From Gigaspora rosea (lineage: Eukaryota > Glomeromycota > Glomeromycetes > Diversisporales > Gigasporaceae), in contig QKWP01000222.1 of NCBI GenBank assembly GCA_003550325.1, positions 327,117 to 391,116 of the forward strand: DNA of 64,000 nucleotides, written 5' to 3'. The notes beneath the pieces are model-generated. The model was given only the letters and a program-made list of their open reading frames with translations, did no database searches and was not told the DNA's origin. Positions within the stretch are counted from its first letter, which is position 1. The number at the start of each line of letters is the position of its first letter. A program made the position numbers and the translations under genes. Positions 1 to 9,567 of this stretch are shown piece after piece.

Positions 1-529
1 TTTTTTTTTACTTATTTTTTTAATTTTATTTTATTTTATTTATTCCTTACTTCTTTCGGAACTTTGCAAGAAAACAACTACTTTCTGGCACTTTGCAAGA
101 AGTAACAAATATAAGCGAATATAAGCAAATATGAACAAATATAAGCGAATATGAGTGAATATAAGGAATATAGTTTTTTTTTTTTGTTTTCATTTTTTTA
201 TTTTTTTTTGGTTTCGTTTTTTTGGGATTTATTTTTTTTTGACATTTGTTTATAATAATTCATAATAAAATATGTAATATTTTAAAATATAAAAATAATA
301 AATAAAAAAAAATTTATTAAAAAATTGCGAAAACTTGCGAAAACTTATAAAACATTTAAAAATTTGCAAAAAGCATGATTATGTGAATATAATAATTGTT
401 AATTGATATCATATTCGATAAATATCGATTAACCGGATATATATCAATTACTATCACTATCGATAGTAATCGACAGGGGTAATGAGTATCGATATATATT
501 TTACTAGTTAGTAATCAATATATATCTAT
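1..529. other. AT-rich non-coding stretch with short tandem repeats
   Basis: Long A/T runs with no convincing coding sequence. Positions about 105-172 repeat a 10-12-bp unit of the type AATATAAGCG. Positions about 405-520 are rich in ATCGAT-type palindromes, like the segment at 63190-63350. Confidence 0.6.
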
Positions 530-1440
530 ATATAAAATTTGCCGATGTTTTCTAATTCGGTCCTTCTTTTTTTATTTTTAAACTTGACTTCTATATATGC
601 TGCCTTCGACTTTCCGTTTGCCATAAATCCTTTGACTGTTACCCTACCATAGTAACTGAGGTTTTTTCAAATTTGTCATGCGAGAGTCCCATTTGGTATA
701 TTTCATATAGTAAGTTTTTTTCTAACTCTTTCTCTTGTCCTATTGTGAGAAAAATTTAGCCGAAACAAATTCTATTCCATGCTTGTTATATTTTCAGTTT
801 TCTGATCTAATTTTTCCTCTAATTTTGTTTCATCTTGGTCTGTATTTATATTTAGCACCATTGGAGATTTGCTATCTTCTTTCTTTCTTTTTTTGTATAT
901 TTCTAAAAAGGTAGATGTATCTTGTTCTTGTCTATATAGTCCAAGTTTGCTTCTTGAAATAGCTCCACTTCTTTATTTTTGTCTTGACTAATATTTGAGT
1001 CTAAGTCCATTGAGACTTTGGAGACATTTTCTTTGTGTAATTCAATGTCAATCGACATTTGTTCAGTCTGGACTTTTCTTTGTCCTTCTATCTCCTCAAT
1101 TTCATAATTGACAAAACTACTTTCAGCTTCCAATAAAAGATCCTTTCTTTTTTGTTCGTCAGTTTGTTTTTTTGTCTTGTTTAATTAGCTTAAGTTGGTG
1201 TTCCATAATTTTTGGATAGTTTTCAATCAACTGCCTTATGATATAAATTTCTGCAGTGATTGTTTGAATTGCATCCAAGATTTCCTGATTGATTATTTGT
1301 ATTTTCTTATATTCCCTTTTAAGTAAGTTTATACAACTCCTAGCACCTGATCTGATGGCTTGGCAGACTTTTTTGAGAAAATTAACTTTTTAATCCGGTA
1401 CTAGGTAGGGATTCATCATTGATTATCTACACCGAGATTT
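530..1440 (-). pseudogene. Broken coding region of unknown family, hydrophilic and coiled-coil-like
   Basis: On the minus strand long stretches read as protein-like sequence with little internal repetition. There is a helical Lys/Glu/Ile-rich N-terminal part (about 1390-1150), an acidic middle (about 1133-905) and a C-terminal part (about 650-535) containing GRVTVKGF and a basic end. The segments lie in different frames, so the gene is broken in several places or spliced in a way I cannot model. No catalytic motif is visible. It could be a host gene remnant or the first protein of an unrecognised mobile element. The AT-rich flanks show no reverse transcriptase or transposase. The function is unknown. 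Confidence 0.4.
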
Positions 1441-2254
1441 GATATTCTAAAAATAGCTCCCTGGTTTGACACATATCGGACCTTTTTAGTTTGTTTATTG
1501 TTTATAGTTGTTTGTTTACTTTTTGTTTACTTCCGAACGTGTTTGTTTGTAGCTAATCTGCACTACAGGGTATTATCAATGCCCCACAAATTTTGAAAAT
1601 TTGTCAAATTTTTTGTAAAAAGTGTTTTTCCTTTGCCTACACTAGTAATTTCTTGTGTGAAAGTATTTTCGTTCTAATAGACTCTAGCTGAATTTTTGTT
1701 CTTTATCTTTTTTGTTAAGCTTGTTTAACTTGATTGCTAGTAGAGTTGTCTTAAATTTTTTAACTTCTATTCTTGTTTGGGTGTGGCCGTGAGGATTAGC
1801 AGAAAGAGTTTTTGTTTTTTTTTGTAAAATATTAAGTTTTAAAACTTAATTTATTATATATTAATTAAATATTTTTCTTATCAATTTACAAATTTATAAA
1901 AAATATTTAAATTATATAGTTTTTAATTTATAACATTTTTTTTTATTATGCAAACTATATTTTTTTATAATTTAAAAATGTTCTTTATATTATTTTATAT
2001 ATAGAATAAAATTTTTTTAAAATTTAAAAAAAAATTTTTTTAGTATAATTTATAAATAAATACTTGTAAATATACAAAATATAGTAATTTTTTATATAAA
2101 ATATACTTATAGCAAGTTTATAAAATAATAATTAATATATTTTTAAATGATATAAATATAAAATATATATTTAGAGACTCATTATATATATATATATATA
2201 TTTAAATTTTAAATTCTAAAAAAATGCTAACTTTTTTTTTTTTTTAAATGTTAA
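1441..2254. other. AT-rich intergenic DNA
   Basis: No supported gene. A short (TA)n tract lies near 2184-2202 and the rest is A/T homopolymer-rich. Confidence 0.6.
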
Positions 2255-2262
2255 GGTGAGAC

Positions 2263-2608
2263 AGGACTCCGAAGAACTCTGATACAACTCATTTGAGTTT
2301 GTATAATTTTAGCAGTATTTTAGCCAAATAGATGTATAAAAAAAAAGCAAAACTTGAAAATTTACTATATAAAAATGCAATGTTTGATGAATTTCTATAC
2401 AAAATTTCCTTTTTTAGAGGTCGGCTAAAGCAGAGTGAAATTTGGTTAGGGTTAGGGTTACCTTTATGATGCAATTATTGTTAGAAGGTTATATAGATAT
2501 CAATAATATAATTTATGCAGTGTGTAGATCATATATTGAATTAACTCCGCTTTAGTCGACCTCCTTTTTTAGAATCATCTGAGTTGTATCAGAGTTCTTC
2601 GGGGTCCT
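2263..2608. mobile_element. hAT-like MITE, interrupted copy
   Basis: The ends are inverted repeats of about 29 bp, beginning AGGACTCCGAAGAACTCTG on the left and matched on the right with few differences. The element is flanked by a perfect 8-bp duplication, GGTGAGAC (2255-2262 and 2609-2616). An 8-bp duplication is typical of hAT elements. Without the nested insertion at 2416-2564 it is about 191 bp. An uninterrupted 192-bp relative lies at 59303-59494. No coding capacity. Confidence 0.88.
2416..2564. mobile_element. 149-bp MITE nested in the hAT-like MITE
   Basis: The ends are inverted repeats of the type GGAGGTCGGCTAAAGCGG. The element carries GGTTAGGGTTAGGGTTACC near its left end. It is flanked by TTTTTT on both sides (2410-2415, 2565-2570). 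The uninterrupted relative at 59303-59494 shows the empty site with one T run. A second copy of the same 149-bp length lies at 36814-36962. Confidence 0.88.
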
Positions 2609-3027
2609 GGTGAGACCTTGCTTTTATCTTTATTAAATTTAATAGAACCTTTTTACAATACTGAAAGAAATTTTATTTTTTAAAACTAATGTTAAGAAAT
2701 TGCTAACTTTTTTATATACAAGTATTTAATTGGAAATAGAAATTTGTCACACCACGACATGTCACACCCCTGATTCCGACCATTCAAATTGCACGATTTT
2801 GTAGACAAAAAATTTTAAGTTTTAAAAATTAAAAAGTTTACTAGTAAAATGTAAAAATAAATAAGCGATATCAAAATATATAATATAAAATTCAAAATTA
2901 CTACATATCGCCGCCAGTGATCATCACCGGTTACACGATTAGCATATAAATATAAGTATTTGTTTATTTGTGCAACTTAGTATATATTTTGTTTTTTTTC
3001 ATTACTAATGTTTTTTTTTAGTTTTTA

Positions 3028-3445
3028 GTGTCATTGATATTGTCCCCGGTATCGTTGTTGGTGTCGTCGCTGGTGTCGTTTTCTTTCGTCGTTGGTGTCG
3101 TTATTTTCTTTATCATTAGTGTCATTCATTTTGGCATCTCTTTCATCGTTGGTGTCGACCGTTTTGGCATCTCTTTTGTCATAGGTATGTTCATTTCGTG
3201 TTGTTGGAGTCGTCCATTTCGTGTTAGCTTTGTCAATAATGTGTTCATTTTGGTGCTTTGCCATTGGCGCTTGCCTGTTTCGGTGTTTTTTTCGTGTTGT
3301 TGATATCGTTCAATTTCGGCGTTGGAATTGTCCCTTCTTTCGTTGTTGGCGTCAACTATTTGATATTTATTTCTCGTAGTTTTTACGTCGGTTCTTTGTA
3401 AGTATTCTAATTTTCTTTTAGTTTTTCTTTTTTTTTCTTGCATTT
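3028..3445. repeat. Imperfect minisatellite, 30-40-bp unit
   Basis: Variants of GGTGTCGTT...TTTGGCATCTCTTTC recur about ten times. Both strands therefore stay open over 230-320 bases, but the peptides are only the repeat translated (for example DERDAK and NDTND on the minus strand). I treat this as a tandem repeat and not a gene, although an ancient repeat-containing coding region cannot be excluded. Confidence 0.6.
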
Positions 3446-3484
3446 CGTTACTTATCGGTATTTCTTTCGCGAACCTTCTCTGGA

Positions 3485-3620
3485 TAGGTAGAATACCATA
3501 GTTGATAAGATAGACGGTAGGCTTAGGGTTTGGTAGAATAGTTGATAAGGCAGACGTTAGGGTTAGGGTTGGGTAGAATAGGCGATTAGGTAGATATAGA
3601 GTTAGGGTTATGGTTAGTTA
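3485..3620. repeat. Short direct repeats with TTAGGG-like motifs
   Basis: Three degenerate copies of a 45-bp unit contain GGTAGAATAGTTGATAAG followed by TTAGGGTTAGGG-type sequence. The telomere-like motif is too short and degenerate to be a telomere. Confidence 0.55.
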
Positions 3621-3914
3621 GTTGGGTTGGAGTTACAGGTAAAATGCTCATGAGCAACAACGTGACGTTTATTATGCAACAGGACGTTTTTACAGTAAAA
3701 TAAGAAAAATATACTTGCGAAAATGCGCTCTTATTTGTTATGTAGATTGAAGTATTTTATACTGGTAGATTTAATGTTATATATGCTATATTATGTAATT
3801 ATTACGTTCTTATATGAACTAGTAATAAAATGATAAATTAAAAAATTTTAAATTTTATTGGTCGAATCTGACCACGTGATGCCAGCAATGATCACCGCAG
3901 GCGATAAATAGCAA

Positions 3915-4265
3915 ATTTCTATAAAATTTTATTCTGAACAACTTTTTCTAAGTTATAAAGATAGATTAGATAGATTGTCTTAGTAAAAAAATAACGTTTT
4001 ATAAGAAAAATCAAAAATTTTAATCGTTAGCAAATATAAAACTTTTTTTTTACTAATATAATCTATATTTACGTTTAAGTATTATATGTAAAATTTTACG
4101 CTAAACAATTCTTTCTAAGTTAAAATGTTAGATTGTTTTAGTTAAAAAAAAGTTTTATATGTACTAGCTTTGAAAATTTTTGATTTTTCTTATAAAACAT
4201 TTTTTTTTACAAAGACAACCTATCTTTATGACTTAGAAAAAGTTGTTCAGAATAAAATTTTACGT
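3915..4265. repeat. Large imperfect hairpin
   Basis: About 105 bp at 3915-4022 (containing TTCTGAACAACTTTTTCTAA) recur inverted at 4160-4265. The loop also holds smaller inverted repeats. This looks like a foldback MITE core. It is non-coding. Confidence 0.7.
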
Positions 4266-4380
4266 TATATGACGTGCTATTTTATATATATTTTATACTT
4301 TATTAAGTAAATTTTAAATTTTTAAAAAATAAAATTTTTTGTCTATAAAATCGTGTGACATGTCGCAGGTACGACAAATT

Positions 4381-4736
4381 TATTTTCCCTTACAAATAAA
4401 TACAATCTTTTGACGATCTTTTATATAAAACAAATAAAAATTCACAGAATTAGGTACGTTCACCTTATAAATAGATCAGATTTATTATAAAATTACTAAA
4501 AATAGAAAGATTTGCAAAAAACCTCAAGTATAAACAAAAATCCCTATAAATAGAAAAGATTTGTATAAAGATACCAAAAATAAGCAAACTAATATCTGAT
4601 TTATCTATGTACATTTCATGGTCCTATGCCAAGATATCTTTAATCAAAGTTTGTAAACAATTATTGCTACAGATAAACATTTAGAATTTTTCAAAAATTT
4701 GATTAAATATATCTTGGAACCCATTTGACCAAATTT
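4381..4736. other. AT-rich spacer with a half copy of a palindromic module
   Basis: No gene. The last 120 bases resemble the module of the 59.8-61.3 kb array, with ATATCTTGG followed by TTTGACCAAATTTAAT. Confidence 0.5.
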
Positions 4737-4744
4737 AATTATTT

Positions 4745-5200
4745 GATGATCCGCCTGTCAAGTAAAGAATGGCGAAATGTGGCATTCTTCTATCTAAAAT
4801 TTTTTTCATTCTAAGTTAACAATACATATCCACTAATTGAAAGTTGTAGAGCTCGTCGAGGTGCATCTAACGGTAGTTAGATCATCCAAATCGGCCCAGT
4901 GGATGGCGAGATATCGTCAAAAAACGATTGGCCGACTATATAAAATCCGTGACGGAAATTACATATGAAAATCACATGATCCAAAATGTGGCGTGCGCCT
5001 ATCTAAAACTTTTTTTCTTACTATGCTAACGAAACATGTCGATTAATTGAAAGTTGTAGAGCTCGTCAAGATGTATCTAATGTGGTTAAATCATCCAAAT
5101 CGGCCCAGTGGATGGCGAGATATCGTCAAAAAACGATTGGCCGACTATATAAAATCTCTATGTAAACTTATATTGGTGATGGACTAGGAAAACCCGCCTT
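4745..5200. repeat. Left terminal inverted repeat with internal direct duplication
   Basis: The arm contains two tandem copies of a module of about 230 bp. Each copy carries GTTGTAGAGCTCGTC, then ATCGGCCCAGTGGATGGCG, then AACGATTGGCCGACTATATA (near 4845-4950 and 5055-5155). The right arm (7652-8106) is its inverse and also holds the module twice. Confidence 0.85.
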
Positions 5201-5404
5201 TGAAGGGGGGTTTCCATTTTGAGAAAATGGCGATTATAGTTTGTGTTACCTAAATTTCTGTTGATTTTTTCCCCTGAATTTTTGATTTATTTTTAGACAT
5301 CCAATCATTTGATATCACGTGTTTATTTGTTAACTTCTAGACATCCAATCATTTAATAAATAATTTGATCACGTGTTTATTCGTTATACTACTATACTAT
5401 CGCT

Positions 5405-7167
5405 ATGTCTTTAAATGAAAATAAAGAAAATACATTTGTTCTATCACATATTTCTTTAGAGCAACTAGATTTAAGCGAATATGAAGATAACGAGTTAGTA
5501 CAAGAAGTTGCACAAGATTTATGGAAATTTTTTCAATCCAAAAACTGTGAATGCCGAATGAGAAATACTTTTCAATGTTTTGAAAAAGTTGGATTTAAGC
5601 GATTTTTTGAACGACATATGCAATTTCGTAGCTTAGATAAAAAAGAACTAGATTTAATTTTAATGGGTCAGCTTATGGCTTTCGAATATAATCAAACAAA
5701 TGAAGATGCTAAACAGAAGTTTAATTATCAATTTAATAATGATATTAAACTCTGTAAAAATACATACCTTAAATTAATTGGAGTTGGAAAAGATTATCTT
5801 GCTCAAATTAATAAAAGTTTAAAAACAAAAGGGTTAGTTGAACGATTACACGGCAATACAAAGCGAATTCCTAATACAAAAAACCGTACAAAAATTGATC
5901 AGACTGTATCAAATTTGGTTTTTACATTTATTAGTAATTATGCTAATGTTCATGGGTATCCGTCACCAGGTCGAAATTTACAATATGATACACAGTCAAT
6001 AATTTACTTGCCAACTAATGAAGATTATACTAAAGTATATAATAATTTTATCGAATGTCTTAATATTTTTCCTGAAAAGCCATTCGATAAAATTAGTTAT
6101 AAAAGTTTTGTTCGCATTTGGAAAGAGTTATTACCACATATTAAATTTATGACGCCCGGTACAGATTTATGCGAAACTTGTGAAACTTTAAAGGCTGAAA
6201 TTCGAAGTGCAAATTATAATGAGAAAAAAGAATTAATTCAAAAAAGGTTAGATGATCATAAACAAAAAGCAGAAATCGAACGAGAATACTATCGTAATAA
6301 TATTTTAACAAGTACGATATTACCTGATACAATGCATATATGTTACGATTGGGCACAAAATGTTCCTGTGCCTTATTCTCCTCAACAAATCGGTACAACA
6401 TATTTTAAATCTGCACTTCAGGCTCATATTTTTGGTATTTGTAATACTGGACAAAATCCAGCTCAACAATTAAATTATATAATTGCTGAGAATGAATTTC
6501 CTCAAGGAACGGGTAAAGAGCAAATACAACAATTAATCTTGTTTATAATGGATTGCGACGATTTCATAATCATGAAAAACATTTAAAAGTAACTTGTGAT
6601 AATTGCTCTGCACAAAATAAAAATAATCTCTCATTATACTTTTGGTGTTGGCTTATATTAGTTGGCATGTATGATACGGTTGAGGTAAATTTTATGGTAA
6701 CTGGACATACGAAATTTATATGCGATGGATATTTTGGTAATATTAAAACACTTTTTCGAAAAACAGTTATTAACACAGTAGACGATGTTCAAAAAGTAGT
6801 TAATAAGTCAACAAAAAATGGTACCAATAATGGAATATGTTATAATAACGGTAAAGAATGGGCATATTACGATTTTGCTAAATTTTTAAAACCACATTTT
6901 AAAGAGCTACCCGGGATTTTAAAGTATAATCATTTTTTATTTACTTCCAAAGATCCGGGAAAAGTATTATGTCAAACTGAAGCATATGGTACATATAGCA
7001 CATTTAATATTCTAAAAAATAGATTCAACGTTAATGAAGTTCTTGATAAAATTCCTTTAAAATCTTTATCAAAAGAACGTCAAGAATATCTTTACCATGA
7101 AATAAGAAAATACGTAGATATAAAATTTCAAGAGATAACTTGTCCAAAGCCATCGTGGCTTAAATAA
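5405..7167 (+). pseudogene. DUF7869-like transposase-type gene, one frameshift
   Basis: A first frame of 393 codons starts at an ATG 205 bases inside the left inverted repeat. It has a Cys-rich N-terminal region (NCECRMRNTFQC, residues 47-58), a CETCETLK motif (256-263) and CYDWAQNV (313-320). A second frame (6553-7167) begins just before the first closes and carries CDNCSAQNKNN, GHTKF, then CDGYFGNIK. This order (Asp-Trp-Ala-Gln, Asp-Asn-Cys-Ser-x-Gln-Asn-Lys-Asn, Gly-His-Thr-Lys-Phe, Asp-x3-Gly) is what I remember of the DUF7869 proteins repeated in many eukaryotic genomes. The three Asp-bearing motifs suggest an RNase H-like DDE-type core, which is inference. One base was gained or lost in the 30 bases before the first frame ends, at about 6530-6586. 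Reading through that point continues the family sequence, so this copy is recently inactivated or has a sequencing error. Confidence 0.75.
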
Positions 7168-7651
7168 ATAACTTTTATTTATTTGGGAAAAATCTAAAAG
7201 CTTGAATAAATAAAAATTTTTTTTATTAAATAAAATTTTAAGGTTAGCATTAAATATAATATAACTTAATATATCATTACGTATAAATTAATTACCGTTA
7301 TCATATTTTTTCAATAAACCAGCAATAAAAATTATTCTTATTTATATATGGTATAATATAAAAGTATCGTTCAAAACTAAAACCCGCCTTTATTCTTGTT
7401 TTTGTAGCTGAAAAGTGGAAATTTTTTTTTATATCGCAATTTATTGATGATCTAATTTGTCACTTTTGATTGGATGATCTTTGATCGTGAATCTATTTTT
7501 AGAATATGAAATTTTCGAAGAATTTTTTTTTTCAAATTAAAAAATCTCGATAATTTATTATATCAACATAGGTTAAAAAGTGAAATATATACAGAAAGAA
7601 ACCGGCACTTTAATTTGAATCAAAAATCTCAAAATTGATAAAAAAGTGTCA
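7168..7651. other. 3' non-coding part of the transposon
   Basis: AT-rich sequence between the transposase stop and the right arm. No further gene or clear terminator was seen. Confidence 0.6.
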
Positions 7652-8106
7652 AAGGTGGGTTTTCCTAGTCCATCACCCATATTGTTTACATAGAGATTTT
7701 ATATAGTCGGCCAATCGTTTTTCGACAATATCTCACCATCCACTGGTCCAATTTGGATGATCTAACCACCACTAGATGCGTCTTGACGAGCTCTACAACA
7801 TTCAATTAATCAACATGTTTCGTTAGCATAGTAAGAAAAAAAGTTTTAGATGGGCGCACGCAGCATTTCGGATCATGTGATTTTCATATGTAATTCCGTC
7901 ACAGGATTTTATATAGTCGGCCAATGTTTTTCGACGATATCTAGCCATCCACTGGGCCGATTTGGATGATCTAACCACCGTTAGATGCGCCTCGCCGAGC
8001 TCTACAACTTTCAATTAGTGGGCATGTATCGTTAACTTAGTATGAAAAAAAATTTAGATGGAAGAACGCCACATTTCGCCATTCTTTACTTGACAGGAGG
8101 ATTATC
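7652..8106. repeat. Right terminal inverted repeat
   Basis: Inverse of 4745-5200 at roughly 90 percent identity by eye, including TCCTAGTCCATCACC at the inner border. A 63-codon minus-strand open frame inside it is incidental. Confidence 0.85.
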
Positions 8107-8400
8107 AATTACTTTTTTTTCTTTGACTTCTATAGCTTTTACAATTAAAAAAAAAGATTGATCAAATTTGATCAGATGGGTCCATGATATTTTCGATTAA
8201 ATTTTAAAACCAATTTTTGCTACAGCTTATATTTGATAGATGTTTAAAATTTTATAAAAATTTGATCAAATATATCTTGGCACCTATCTGACCAAATTTA
8301 ATCAACTTTTTTTTATTTTAATTGTAAAAAGCTATTAATTCAAAGAAAAAAATGTTGATCAAATTTGGTCAGATAGGTTCCAAGATATTTTCAATTAATT
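8107..8400. repeat. Palindromic module shared with the 59.8-61.3 kb array
   Basis: Two converging copies of ATATCTTGGCACCTATCTGA + CCAAATTTAATCAAC flank an A/T-rich centre (8255-8395). A preceding part has GCTACAGCTTATATTTGATA, the counterpart of GCACAGCTTTTATTTTGATA in the 195-bp units near 60-61 kb. Confidence 0.6.
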
Positions 8401-8675
8401 GATGATCCGCCAGTCAACAGATGCATGATCATAGTGTAACGTGACGTAAATTACTATGTAAATCACTTATAGACGAAATGCCACGAACCCCCAAGGAAAA
8501 ATATTTTTTTTACTAAGTTAATGAGTCATGTTGACTAATTGAAAGTTGTAGAGCTCGTCGAGGCGCATCTAACGGTGGTAAGATCATCAAAATCGGCTCA
8601 GTAGATGCAGAGATATCGTTGAAAAACGATTGGACGACTATGTAAAATTCTATGTAAACAAATATTTGTTTACAT

Positions 8676-9267
8676 TGTTATAGAATAGGTTTTAATTTTG
8701 GTAGAAATTAGTTAGAAAATTAGAACTTAAAAAGGAAATTTTGAAATAACTGTATTTAGTAATAGTGATATGCGAAATTGATGTGCAATGACACTCAATG
8801 ATGCTTAGCAACGCTTAACGATGCTTAGCGACGCTTAACGACGCTTTGCGACGCTTAACGACGTTTAGTGACGCTTAATGCCACTTAGCGATGCTTAACG
8901 ACGCTTAGCGACGCTTAGCTCAATAGATATATAAACCCATCTTATTTCTCTTAGTTTTAGGGAGATCCAGACATTGTATTTTATCTTTACCTTTATATTA
9001 ATTACCCTTCTCTATATTTATTAAATAAACACTTGGGATTTCTAAGGAACAGACACCTTGGAATAGCCCTCTTGTTAAATTAATAAACTGTCTATTATCT
9101 CTTGTTGTTTTTACCGAACTGCCTTAGAGAAGTGTGTAGTTTTCTTACAGACATAAAAGAAACTATACTTCCCTCTTGCACACCGCTTTACGCCCAAAGT
9201 AAAGGATCTCAGAAGCCATGTGATTGTTACTCTATCGGAATTAAAGAAGGCTTCCAGTACTGTAACA
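8676..9267 (+). repeat. 5' LTR
   Basis: 592 bp, TG...CA ends. Positions 8790-8918 are a minisatellite of variants of GACGCTTAGCGATGCTTAAC. A TATA-like GATATATAAACCC lies near 8925-8938. The second half is Pyr-rich and matches the end of the 3' LTR. Confidence 0.93.
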
Positions 9268-9290
9268 TTTGGTGCCTTCTGGTGGAAACC
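9268..9290 (+). promoter_or_regulatory. Candidate primer binding site
   Basis: TGGTGCCTTCTGGTGGAAAC starts two bases after the 5' LTR. The leading TGG is what pairing with a tRNA CCA end requires. I cannot name the tRNA. Confidence 0.5.
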
Positions 9291-9567
9291 TAATTAAATT
9301 ATTGGATATTATTGAAGAATTTGGAAATCTTATTATTACTTTTGGCAGAAATATTTATTTTTTGGCTGTTACTAACTCTCTTGCTGTTTAATTGTACTCT
9401 TGTTATTTTCTTACAACTTACTTGAAATTTTCTTGGATATTAACTACTTACTATATTTTGGAGATTAAAATTTTGTTAACAACTTGCTACTAACTTTTTT
9501 TTTTTTTTGGAGATATTTTATTATTCTTTTATTAGTTTCCTTGAGACTTGGAAACTGACTTCTCTAT

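Larger units (their letters stand above)
2741..4380. mobile_element. Possible element with long imperfect inverted ends
   Basis: About 130 bp at the left (from AATTTGTCACACCACGAC) match the right end in inverse orientation. The shared parts include GACATGTCACAC and ACGATTTT-TAGACAAAAAATTTTA, and the left arm has an extra segment of about 27 bp. The inside holds a minisatellite and a hairpin and no transposase. No target duplication was found, so the borders are approximate. Confidence 0.5.
4745..8106 (+). mobile_element. 3.36-kb DNA transposon with 455-bp inverted repeats and a DUF7869-like transposase gene
   Basis: The outer ends read GATGATCCGCCTGTCAAG on the left and the near-complement on the right. 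The flanking octamers AATTATTT (4737-4744) and AATTACTT (8107-8114) agree at 7 of 8 positions and are a plausible target duplication, though AT-rich. The two arms match for about 455 bp each and enclose one plus-strand gene (5405-7167). I do not know the superfamily. The shared terminus GATGATCC links it to the foldback element at 8401-18457. Confidence 0.82.

Noticed and set aside
3031-3443. Overlapping open frames of 77-105 codons on both strands
   Set aside because: They are translations of a minisatellite; openness on several frames follows from the repeat and not from coding.
8790-8918. Protein-coding tandem repeat
   Set aside because: It lies in the LTR before the TATA-like site and is duplicated in the 3' LTR.
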